64,000 nt of DNA from Argopecten irradians (lineage: Eukaryota; Mollusca; Bivalvia; Pectinida; Pectinidae). The DNA is taken from assembly GCF_041381155.1 (NCBI RefSeq), contig NC_091142.1, positions 25,460,264 through 25,524,263 on the forward strand, read 5' to 3'. Below, in pieces: positions 49,501-59,790 of the stretch. The notes under the pieces were generated by a model. It ran no database searches and was not told where the DNA came from. It saw only the letters and a list, made by a program, of their open reading frames with translations. Each line of letters opens with the position of its first letter. The stretch's first letter is position 1. The position numbers and the translations under genes are program-made.

Positions 49501-50815
49501 TTTTGTTTTATTTGTTTTTATGCATTTTTAAATGTCCCTCATATCCATATATCATGCAATGTTTTAGATGTCCATACCCTGACAAAGCACCAAATATTTT
49601 GGGAGGTCTCTGATCACACCTTTTTTATATATAATTTGTGAGATTTCTCTTTTGTATAGCTTCGCTATGGTTAATCGTTGTGTAATACACGTGTAGTGTA
49701 TACATGTGCATATCTGTCCCATGTTTTGTCATTATGTCCATCCATGTTATCAGTTGTCATTCTGATACTTTTTTTGTGTAGAGTTATATAACAATGTTAC
49801 AGATGTTTGTGATATAATTAAGAATAAAAATTACCTGAACTGGCTGTATGTAAAGGCGTGTGAGTATGAGGCTGAGCGTGTGTATATGTGTTTACTTTGT
49901 ATGTATGTGTATTCTGTATCTGTGCCATCTTAATATATATGTTACTCCAACAATGTTAGAGGTATAGCACGACGAGACACTTATGATCATTACCGTCGTG
50001 TCTAACCTCTAACAATCGAGGCAGGATTCACATGGCGCAGAAATGGGCTCGATATAAATTCAAATTTTCAAGATTTTAAGTTACACTAACCTTTCACATC
50101 GTGAAAGAATTATCCCAAATCATGTTAAATCCAAAACACAAAACATCACTTTTGCATGTTTATACTGAATGTAGACATTTCCTTACCCCCACCAATATTT
50201 GTAAATCTACCTGGTCGCCATTTTTACGCGAAAGTTACAAATAACGGAATGGTGACGTAATGTAAAATTACCATTATCTACAAAAAATCTTGCAGTATTT
50301 CGACTAAAATGTATTATTGTATTAAAATATATCCAAAAATTCATCAGAACTGATAAAAAATACTTGTTTCCATGCATATAAACAACCTTGGTTACCATTG
50401 TTAATATTATCTTTCCACTTCATAAACCGTGCTATATTTTGATAAACCGGAAGTGACGGATATGGAATAGGATATAACCTAGATTGTACAGCGCTGGACA
50501 TGATTGCTATGGGTCACCTAAAAATGTGTGATTATTCCGTAAATTTTTATTTTGTCATGTCACTTATTATAGCTTGACGTGTTCATGGATAACTACTGAT
50601 TCACGCCATGGTTGTTTTATGACATTCTGGTAATTTATATTCCGTAATTAACAGTCAAACTTCCGCTCAATTTCAACAGCAGAACTTATGAAGACTCCTA
50701 TAGCATTGCCCGATTAGATGCCGATATTGCCCATCAGAAGTTTCTCAATATCGACGTCTAATATTATTGAATTAAATACATAAATGTATATGTAAACAAA
50801 AAGGGAAAAATAAAA
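49501..50815. other. LINE tail and further inserted sequence
   Basis: Probable LINE 3' region to about 49830 (AAGAATAAAAATTACC), then a short hairpin (49953-50020) and unassigned AT-rich sequence. Spacer homology with unit B resumes at about 50815 (GATTTTGGCTGTCATC, GACACGCCTCGT). No gene supported. Confidence 0.45.
49953..50020. repeat. Short imperfect hairpin
   Basis: TTAGAGGTATAGCACGACG pairs with CGTCGTGTCTAACCTCTAA across a 19-20-base loop, with about three mismatches. The size fits a transposon end or a miRNA-like fold; no evidence decides between these. Confidence 0.5.
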
Positions 50816-50988
50816 AAGATTTTGGCTGTCATCCCCCGACACGCCTCGTGATTACTAGCTTATGTGCTATACTATTGATCCCAATTTTGCAATCAGTGTT
50901 AAATTAAAATAAATCACGCGAACACCCAATTAAACCTACAATGTACATTTCTCTGTTACAGAGTGAATTCATAATTTGTTTCCCAAAA

Positions 50989-53157
50989 ATGGCTTTAGAC
51001 AACGATAGAGAGATGATGGATTCACGGAAGATGTCCAGATTTTTGTCGCAACATCTTGATCATATGGATGGCATTGGATCTGACAATGCTGTTAAATTTA
51101 GGCGTTTGATGGCGTATCTTCACACTAAAACGCTGGAAAGGACCAAAGTGACCAAGTGTATTGCTTCAGGCTCCAATTCAGAAGGATTACAATTAGCTGG
51201 TTCAGATTTCGATACAATGGTGGTATTGGACGAAGTGATTGTTGTACAGCCAAACGACGAGTTATCAGCGATAAATGTCAGTAAAACCATTCTGGTCATG
51301 GACAAAACGAACTGCAGGCCTGGATTTACAATGCTAAGACTTTACCAGCTAGGGGTGGTTGATACCTTCTCCGTCCTGAACGCCATAACATATTTTAATG
51401 GATCCCGCTATTTGTCGAGTGTTGCTCATTGCAGAAATATGCAATTGCCAGATAGCTATCTTCATGGACCATGTTCATCCTTTGATCTTGGGAATATAGA
51501 GGCTGATTATGCGATTTGTTTTCGCTGCCGGTCATGGCCATATGACCTAAGTGATTTCAGTAAGCGTACGAAGTATAGTGTTTGGCCGCCCAGTCATATT
51601 GTTGACGATATCGTTAAACATGGCTGCCACGTTGTTGCAATCGGTGACAAGCAATCTGATCTTTTTGCAATGCAATGGCGAATTTCGTTTTCACGTGGTG
51701 AAAAAATTCTTGTATGGTCGTTTAATCATGTGCAATTGAAAACGTATGCTTTATTGAAATTGTTCCTGAAAGAGTGTATTGAATGTGACCAGTCTATTAA
51801 AGGATTGCTCTGTTCCTACTTCATGAAGACAATAGTGTTTCTTGCAATAGAGCATTCGACTCCATCTTTATGGACAGACGAGAATTTTATTCAGTGTTTT
51901 TGGTATTGTTTCACCATACTATTGGAATGTGTTCAGACCGGATATCTGCCGAATTACTTCGTGCCTGCCCACAATATGTTCCTGTCTAACGTGACAGGTG
52001 ACAACAGGATACGACTACTCCGTGTGCTGAGTAGATATCAGAGTATAGGGTACACCTGTGTGTTTGAGTGTCCCAGTCTGCAGTCTGTACACAGAACGAT
52101 AAAGGAAAGTCGTTCGTCGTATCCAATCCCGCGTGATCCAAGGTTGCTCGAATATGATGAGGATGCAGACATTTGGATTAACCTTCAAGTAAATGTACAT
52201 TACTGTCTAGATAGTGTACAGTCCTTAAACTTAACAAACAAAATGTTCCTCAATTGTGCAAACGAAAACTTGCTTGATATTTTGGTACTGTACTTTTTTC
52301 AGTCGATCACTTTTGTCTCGATTAAGAGTTTGTCAGACCAGACTCGGACAAAATGTACCAGCAACAAGGCTGCCTATAGACAAATCCGACGACACAAACG
52401 ATTACTTCACTTGTCGTCTGCCACTGATGTCTGCTTTGGGTTATTATCTCTAGCAACGTTCTATTACAACGCGGGATCTTACCACAAAGCCTCTGACGTA
52501 GCGATTCACGTGGTGCTCGCGTGTCAACAAACGGCTTTATTGCATAACAAAGATCCTAACGAAGATTATAGAGAAGAAATATGTGGTAAAGGATATACTC
52601 TACTACAGAAAGCGAAGCGTTCCTTTGTGTTTTGTTATGCGGCGAATGCGGAAAAATATAGCCTGTATCCTCCGGAATTAGAAGTCGAGGTTCAATTGAG
52701 CGAGAAAACGATCGATCTACCACCGCTACCGTATGCCCTGTTTCTTATCACATTGTCCAACTTTAGACTCGGTAACATTGACCAATCCCAGACAATCCTC
52801 GACGATCTCATGACTGTCCGAACTAACCGTATCTACGGTGTGTGTTACTATCCCATCATACACCATCTGGTCGGCATATGTCACCAACTGTTGGGGAACA
52901 CAAGACAGGCCATCAAAGCGTTTGAGGAGGCGAGCAGACAACTTCCTGACGACCCAGCGGCTACTATAAGGCTCCATGATCTTTGCATGACTTTGAAACT
53001 ACAAAGCGGCAGCACAGACGACGAACGATTAGACTACTGCAATGTCCCTCATCAGAACCAGATTGGTGATAATATTGACGAAGACATGTTAAATGACTAT
53101 CATAAAACAATGTACAACAATGACCCAAGCAAGTTGATTGGAAAGACTTGGTGCTGA
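50989..53157 (+). CDS. Mab-21/cGAS-like nucleotidyltransferase with C-terminal TPR-like region, copy 2 (intact)
   Basis: A 722-residue protein from MALDNDREMMDS; a splice acceptor (TCTCTGTTACAG, ends 50961) lies just upstream, so an ORF start at 50941 would be intronic. Residues 57-80 hold the nucleotidyltransferase motif (GSNSEG at 61-66, then D73 and D75 in SDFD), and D173 in ADYAICFRCRSWP supplies the third acid. Mab-21 C-lobe signatures follow: LWTDENF, GYLPNYFVPAHNM. From about 470 the protein is helical with TPR-like repeats (KASDVAIHVVLACQQ; GICHQLLGNTRQAIKAFEEA, about 630-650). No signal peptide or membrane segment is evident. Family members in animals include cGAS-like receptors that sense nucleic acid and make cyclic dinucleotides; activity here is inference. 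It ends 10 residues short of copy 3. A possible polyadenylation signal AATAAA is at 53506. Confidence 0.92.
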   Translation: MALDNDREMMDSRKMSRFLSQHLDHMDGIGSDNAVKFRRLMAYLHTKTLERTKVTKCIASGSNSEGLQLAGSDFDTMVVLDEVIVVQPNDELSAINVSKTILVMDKTNCRPGFTMLRLYQLGVVDTFSVLNAITYFNGSRYLSSVAHCRNMQLPDSYLHGPCSSFDLGNIEADYAICFRCRSWPYDLSDFSKRTKYSVWPPSHIVDDIVKHGCHVVAIGDKQSDLFAMQWRISFSRGEKILVWSFNHVQLKTYALLKLFLKECIECDQSIKGLLCSYFMKTIVFLAIEHSTPSLWTDENFIQCFWYCFTILLECVQTGYLPNYFVPAHNMFLSNVTGDNRIRLLRVLSRYQSIGYTCVFECPSLQSVHRTIKESRSSYPIPRDPRLLEYDEDADIWINLQVNVHYCLDSVQSLNLTNKMFLNCANENLLDILVLYFFQSITFVSIKSLSDQTRTKCTSNKAAYRQIRRHKRLLHLSSATDVCFGLLSLATFYYNAGSYHKASDVAIHVVLACQQTALLHNKDPNEDYREEICGKGYTLLQKAKRSFVFCYAANAEKYSLYPPELEVEVQLSEKTIDLPPLPYALFLITLSNFRLGNIDQSQTILDDLMTVRTNRIYGVCYYPIIHHLVGICHQLLGNTRQAIKAFEEASRQLPDDPAATIRLHDLCMTLKLQSGSTDDERLDYCNVPHQNQIGDNIDEDMLNDYHKTMYNNDPSKLIGKTWC

Positions 53158-56100
53158 GATGTGGCAATCAAGCTTGAGAACATCTAGCATAAGCATAAGT
53201 ATGTTCTTGTATATGTTCTTGTATTTTGAACGATGCTTAAAGAGTTTTATACACTTGTACCAATCAACTATGGACTAAAATCAATGGTTTTAAAAACTAC
53301 CTAGACATAGGACTTGTGTAGGATTTTTAAGTGCGTCAGCTGTTCTTTGATGGATGAATTGAATGTCAATTGATCATGATCCGTTCTTTATACAATTCAT
53401 TTGAAGTTTAATCCAAGGATGATCACGTAGGATTATTTATGTACAAAGGACAATTAATTCTCTTATACTTGACAGGGTTATATCGCGGTTGCTAGGGAAA
53501 AGATTAATAAAATCGTATACCTGTAAGTGATCGAGATCGGGTTATCTCAGTCGAGGGCTGACATTTTGTAACATAATCCCAACCGAAAAACGTTAATCAA
53601 TCGGTAAATACTGTTTTCATAATTAAAAACAACAACCAAACAATGCATGGTAAATGACTGAATGCACATATTTCTAATATTTACATTCCAATGTCACTTC
53701 TACTATTTAAACTAACCAATGCAAAGTGAAGTATATGACGGTTTAACTGACACCCAAAACGTGACCATTATGACGTCACGAATGTTGACGTGGTGACGTC
53801 AACTGATCACCGTCGAAATGGCTGTTCCTTCTTGTGGATTTAAATCGTCGTTGATAAACGGTTTTCCTGGTCTAGCTTTAACAATGTAAATGCAGAGACA
53901 CTAAAATGAGTTGATAATGTAAATATAAGTATTAAACTAGCTTCCTATGACATCTATGGTCTATAGAGATGCCAAGGCTTTGCAGACAATGGGCATAATT
54001 CGCGATAGCTCATAATGCTTACATAATATTGATTATCTGACGCGTTGGACGTCATCGATTCAAGAGTATGACGTCACATGCGCGGACTGTTGCATCAATG
54101 GCGTAAAATTCCGCCAGAAATCACGTAAAGGTACCAGATAGATCGAACGAGGTAGACGAATCTAGCACCGGGTATCATGTGAGATTTTACTGTCCGAGAT
54201 GCGAGAAAACTGTCTTTTACCGGGTAGGGAAAAGACAGCTTTCACGCGCTGGACAATGAGGTGACGTCATTAATACATGCGATGACCATTGTCAACGACG
54301 TCATTAATTTTGATGCATCGCAACGTCGCTTTGATGACGGTGCTTTGAAAACGGCTATAAACAACTAAATTTATTGAGTAATTTGTGGTTTAGGTATTGG
54401 AGAAACATATATATATGTTATGTGGACAAGGATATAACGACCCTCGTGAAAGATGTTGGCCGTCAACTCTCGGCTAGCCTCGTATTGACCAGACAATATA
54501 TTTCACTCGGATTGAGATATCCCTTCCTATATTTCAGACCCATGTGATCATGAGATTCTATTAATCTTATAATGTCTGTCTACTAAATATGAATTTCAAC
54601 ACGTGTATAACGTACATAACCGATTTCTCCCAGGTTCTCTGCATCCCTCTTTCCGGAAAGTTGAGAAGCCTGCAATGAACTCTGGAATCTAGATTGATGT
54701 GTATACAATATAGATCTTTCGAAATCTAGTCATTAAAGTATTGGATATTTGATATATAAAACTTTTATTCTTACCGTGACGATTTTTTTTGTGAAGTGAA
54801 ACGACGTTACCAAATAATTTGTCCTTCTCCCACAATATTGTAACGTGCCCAGGCCGGGATCCAAACTGGGAAATGTTGCAGCATATGGGCCTGTCATCCT
54901 GTAGAAAAGGTTGTGTTTGATAGCATAGAATTGCATTTAATGTTCCTGGTATTGGGTGTTGACTAGCTATAGAGAGATTCAAGTCACGAGGTGGCAGTTG
55001 TGTGTGTTTAGGATGTTAGACCCATGGGAGAGTAAGGACGGAGAATGTTGGCGAGCAATCTAATCAAAAATATTCGCACTCAGTTTCATAAAGGATATGA
55101 AGACGTCCCAATAGGGTCGCGTTCTGGTGACATTTCGAGTTCTCCAATCAAATTAACTGCTTTCCGGATTAGGCAGTAAATTCTTGGGGATGAAATAGCT
55201 TGTAAGAGCTGTCAGAATCATTTTTTTATGTAGTGGCCTGGTTCAAAGAGCACAAAATCGCTAAATGCATGTACATGATGTCGTTTTCAGTTTATGTAGG
55301 TACATGTAGGGGTAAAAAATGCAATGATCATCAGAACATGCGCGCTGATGGGATGTCGATCACGAATCCGAACTCTTGATACGTATGGAGAACATGTTGC
55401 AAAATGATTATGCAATCGGTGATTTGAGCTCGAGTATACTACACGGACAGTTGGTAATTTACTCACAAATCAACATTTCCTTTACTTTTTCACAATATTT
55501 ATTTTCTGGAGGAGGAACGGTGGAAGGGAAGAGGATAGAGAAATGTGAGTACATATAATTCCCTTTAGAGGAGGGACAGTGAAATTCCCTGGAGGAGGAA
55601 CGGTGGAAGGGAAGAGGATAGAGAAATGTGAGTACATATAATTCCCTTTAGAGGAGGGACAGTGAAAGAACCTAGAGAAATGTGAGTATATATAATTCCC
55701 TTAAGAGGAGGGACAGTGGAATAGGATAGAGAAATGTGAGTATATATAATTCCCTTTAGAGGAGGGACATGTGTGTATATATTAGTACATATATTTGAGG
55801 ACACCCTCAAAGACCCAGTATCTGAACTCCACTACGCTCCACTGAAGACTAATAGACTGTAGACTGGAACATTATTTTATCGCTTTTGTCTATGTTTTCG
55901 TTTCCGTTTTCTTTTCCTTTTTTCAAACTTTTCATTTCAGTATCGGTTTCAAGCTTTCCAAATTGATTTTAATCCTTACTGAATATATATTCAATACGAA
56001 AAATGATGGACGTAGGTTGCATATCATATATAAAAATATAGAGAAATTGCAATCCTGTCCGATCATGTCATTAACGAATGAATACCACGTCCACATGTAT

Positions 56101-57340
56101 AGATCTGTTTTCGTTTATACGGTTTGAGTGGTTCGACCTTATACATGCACAGGTGTATGTATAATAATTACAATGCACATGCAGTTGCTCAAAATCGTTT
56201 ATGAATTAGTGACATACCAGAAAAATTGTACAATGTTTTCAGATGAGACTTAACAAAGCACTGTGTCAATATAAGCCAGTCCGTCAGTATTTATACTTGG
56301 AACAATAACTTTCACTAACAATAGGCCTGTTACCGGTCTAACAGGTTGTTCCGCATAAACGGAAGCACCCTGGATCGGGTATAATAGGTCTGTAAGGTAC
56401 ATATGTACGTGTGTGCTTCAAATTGATGAATCAAAACAGGTAAGCACATTTTATGTAAACGTATTTTAAGTCGTTACATTACACTACTACTTAACTTAAT
56501 AATTAGCCGCTAGTATATAATATAACGATGTTTAAATCTCGGTCAACCATCTAGATCTGCCTTGGACATTAAAGATCGGGACTACTGACATGATCGTGTA
56601 GGAACGGACAGGATTTCGTAGAGGGAGTCAATATTTGGTCAGATGAGTAGCACAGAATAACGGAAATATCGTATAACATCTTGATTGTCACTTCACTAGG
56701 ATCACAAAAATAAAAAGGCTTCAAGTGGGGTTAACTCTAAATGTATAATTATTGTGCCAATCCTAAAATGTTTCTAGGAGTTTGGTATAATAGCGAATGT
56801 TTTGGGTGCACGATAGATGTTTCTTAGAGCTTAACTTTTATAAACAAACATTTTGTTACTCTATCATTACACACCTGATTTCAACTTAAAGCCATAATAA
56901 TTAACTTGATACTATTAGCTTGTCGTCGTCGTCGTTGTGACAGCATCAACTTGCACTTGCATTGTTATGTTGCCATTGACGTCTTGTTGTTGTTGTTTAT
57001 GCTCTAGGATGAGATTGAAATAGAATCCTTCACCTCCTTCGGAGTGGAATCTCAAGCCTGAGATAACTAATCGCTACATTGAGATTAATAGTCTCATATG
57101 GTGACGCCAAGGGGAGTCCGGACAGGGGTGTCTCAACCCTAGCTGGCAATCCTCGTGTTTGACCAAAAGAATCTAACCCCTCATAGTTACTAGTAGTCTT
57201 ATACATGAGTAGGTAAAAGACAACTCAACTAGACAATGCCGCGACGCCACCAATACATTTGGCTCCCACTGTTGACGAATTCGTTTTATAAGATTTTAGC
57301 TGTCACCACTCGACACGCCTCGTAATTACAAGCCCATGTG
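53158..57340. repeat. Duplicated spacer, unit B
   Basis: It is paralogous to 42691-48388 with the LINE and HINE insertions absent. It includes extra blocks such as 53.5-54.4 kb, where several TGACGTCA-like sites occur. At about 55375-55455 a segment is inverted relative to unit A (GAGCTCGAGTATAC). No gene recognised; the minus-strand ORFs at 54689-54982 are shadows. Confidence 0.7.
55480..55790. repeat. About 58-bp tandem repeat in spacer B
   Basis: Four or five copies of AATTCCCTTTAGAGGAGGGA, CAGTGGAA and ATAGAGAAATGTGAGTA. The orthologous point of spacer A (46945-47015) has only two diverged copies. Confidence 0.85.
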
Positions 57341-57547
57341 ATGCCCACAATCTCTCCCAGGGTTCATTAGGTCCCCACATCCCAGAAAAATGAGAAATGT
57401 TGGGACATCGATGCAATATGGAAGAGATTGTTATCCCCAATTTATTTTGAGATCAGTAAAAATTCAAACAAACCAAGCAAATGCCTATGTGAATCTACAA
57501 TGTACATTTCTCTGTTTCAGAGTGAAGGACTAATTTATTTCCCAAAG

Positions 57548-59746
57548 ATGGCTTTAGACAGCGATAGGGAGACGATGGATTCGCGGAAGATGTCCAGATT
57601 TTTGTCGCTACATCTTGATCATATGGATGGGATTGGATCTGACAATGCTATTAAAATTAGGCGTTTGATGAGACATCTTCACACTAAAACGATGGAATGG
57701 CCCGAGGTGATCACGTGCATCGGTTCAGGTTCCAATTCAGAAGGATTACATTTAGCTGGATCCGATCTCGATACAATGGTGGTACTAAACGAGGTGATTG
57801 TTGTACAGCCAAACGACGAGATTTCAGAAAAATATGACAGTAAAACCATTCTAGTCATGGATAAAACGAACTGCATGCCTGGGTTTACATTGCTCAGACT
57901 TTACCAGCGTGGCGTAGTTGATAGCCTATTCGTCCAGAATGCCATAACAGATTTTAATGGATCACGGTATTTGTCGAGTGTTGTCCACGGTAGTAACATG
58001 CAATTTCGAGGTAGCTATCCTCATGGACCATGTGCATCCTTTGATCTAAGGAATATAGAGACTGATTATGCGATGTGTTTCCGCTGCCGGTCATGGCCTT
58101 ATGACCTCAGTGATTTCAGTAAGCGTACGAAGTATAGTGTTTGGCCACCCAGGTATCTTGTTGACGATATCGTTAAATATGGCTGCCACGTTGTTGCAAT
58201 TGGTGACAAGCATTCTGATCTGTTTGCAATGCAATGGCGAATTTCGTTTTCACGTGGTGAAAAAGTTCTCGTATGGTCGTTCAATCATGTACAACTAAAA
58301 GTTTATGCTTTATTGAAAATATTCCTGAAAGAGTGTATTGAATGTGACCAGTCTATTAAAGGATTGCTTTGTTCCTACTTCATGAAGACAATAGTATTTT
58401 ATGCAATAGAACATTCGACTTCATCATTATGGACAGACGAGAATTTTGTTCGGTGTTTTTGGTATTGTTTCACCATACTATTGGAATGTGTTCAGACCGG
58501 ATATCTGCCGAATTACTTCGTGCCTGCCCACAATATGTTACTTTCTAACGTGACAGGTGACAACAGGATACGACTACTCCGTGTGCTGAATAGATATCAT
58601 AGTTTAGGGTACACCTGTGTGTTTGAGTGTCCCAGTCTGCAGTCTGTACTCAGAACGATAAAGGAAAGTCGTTCGTCGTATCCAATACCACGTGATCCAA
58701 GGTTGCTTGAATATGATGAGGATTCAGACGTTTGGATTAACCTTCAGGTGAACATACATCACTGTCTAGATACTGTACAGTCCTTAAACTTAACAAACAA
58801 AATGTTCCTGAATTGTGCTAACGAAAACTTGCTTGATATTTTGGTACTGTACTTTTTCCAGTCGATCACTCTCGTCTCCAGTAAGAGCTTGGCAGACCAG
58901 ACACGGACAAAATGTAACAATAACAAGGCTGCCTATAGACAAATCCGACGACACAAACGATTACTTCACTTGTCGTCTGCCACTGATGTCTGCTTTGGGT
59001 TATTATCTCTAGCAACGTTCTATTACAACGCGGGATCTTACCACAAAGCCTCTGACGTAGCGATTCACGTGGTGCTCGCGTGTCAACAAACGGCTTTATT
59101 GCATAACAAGGATCCTAACGAGGAGTATAGAGAAGAAATATGTGGTAAAGGATACACTCTGCTGCAGAAAGCGAAGCGCTCCTTTGTGATTTTTTATGCG
59201 GTGAATGCAGAAAGATACAATCTGTATCCTCCGGAATTAGAAGTCGAGGTTCAAATGAGTGAGAAAACGATCGATCTACCACCGCTACCGTATGCCCTGT
59301 TTCTTCTCACTTTGTCCAACTTCAGACTCGGTAACATTGACCAATCCCAGACAATCCTCGACGATCTCATGACTGTCCGGACTAACCGTATCTACGGTGA
59401 GTGTTACTATCCCATCATACACCATCTGGTCGGCATATGTCACCAACTGTTGGGGAACACAGGACAGGCCATCAAAGCGTTTGAGGAGGCGAGCAGACAA
59501 CTTCCTGACGACCCAGCGGCTACTATAAGGCTCCATGATCTTTGCATGACTTTGAAACAACAGAGCGGCACCACAGACGTTGAACGATTAGACTACTGCA
59601 ATGTCCCTCATCTGAACCAGATTGGTGATAATATTGACGAAGACATGTTAAATGACTATCATAAAACAATGTACAACAATGACCCAAGCAAGTTGATTGA
59701 AAAGACGTGGTGTTGTGATGTGGCAATCAAGTTTGAGAACATCTAG
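57548..59746 (+). CDS. Mab-21/cGAS-like nucleotidyltransferase with C-terminal TPR-like region, copy 3 (intact)
   Basis: A 732-residue paralogue of the gene at 50989, starting MALDSDRETMDS downstream of the acceptor TCTCTGTTTCAG (ends 57520); the open frame upstream to 57428 is probably non-coding. The catalytic pattern is kept: GSNSEG (61-66), D73 and D75 in SDLD, D173 in TDYAMCFRCRSWP. The Mab-21 C-lobe and the TPR-like tail match copy 2. By eye the first 176 residues differ at about 41 positions from copy 2, the remaining 546 at about 42. The C-terminus is extended by CDVAIKFENI because copy 2 has a stop at that point. Same strand and spacing as the other two copies, so the array arose by tandem duplication. 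Likely cytosolic. Ligand, product and partner are unknown. Confidence 0.92.
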   Translation: MALDSDRETMDSRKMSRFLSLHLDHMDGIGSDNAIKIRRLMRHLHTKTMEWPEVITCIGSGSNSEGLHLAGSDLDTMVVLNEVIVVQPNDEISEKYDSKTILVMDKTNCMPGFTLLRLYQRGVVDSLFVQNAITDFNGSRYLSSVVHGSNMQFRGSYPHGPCASFDLRNIETDYAMCFRCRSWPYDLSDFSKRTKYSVWPPRYLVDDIVKYGCHVVAIGDKHSDLFAMQWRISFSRGEKVLVWSFNHVQLKVYALLKIFLKECIECDQSIKGLLCSYFMKTIVFYAIEHSTSSLWTDENFVRCFWYCFTILLECVQTGYLPNYFVPAHNMLLSNVTGDNRIRLLRVLNRYHSLGYTCVFECPSLQSVLRTIKESRSSYPIPRDPRLLEYDEDSDVWINLQVNIHHCLDTVQSLNLTNKMFLNCANENLLDILVLYFFQSITLVSSKSLADQTRTKCNNNKAAYRQIRRHKRLLHLSSATDVCFGLLSLATFYYNAGSYHKASDVAIHVVLACQQTALLHNKDPNEEYREEICGKGYTLLQKAKRSFVIFYAVNAERYNLYPPELEVEVQMSEKTIDLPPLPYALFLLTLSNFRLGNIDQSQTILDDLMTVRTNRIYGECYYPIIHHLVGICHQLLGNTGQAIKAFEEASRQLPDDPAATIRLHDLCMTLKQQSGTTDVERLDYCNVPHLNQIGDNIDEDMLNDYHKTMYNNDPSKLIEKTWCCDVAIKFENI

Positions 59747-59790
59747 CATAAGCTATGTTCTTTTATTATGAACGATGCTTAAATAGTTTT

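Noticed and set aside
57428-57547. N-terminal extension of the copy 3 ORF (MLSPIYFEISKN...)
   Set aside because: The segment contains a pyrimidine tract and CAG acceptor at the point where all three copies start to align, so it is more likely intron and 5' UTR; the conserved MALD start is preferred.
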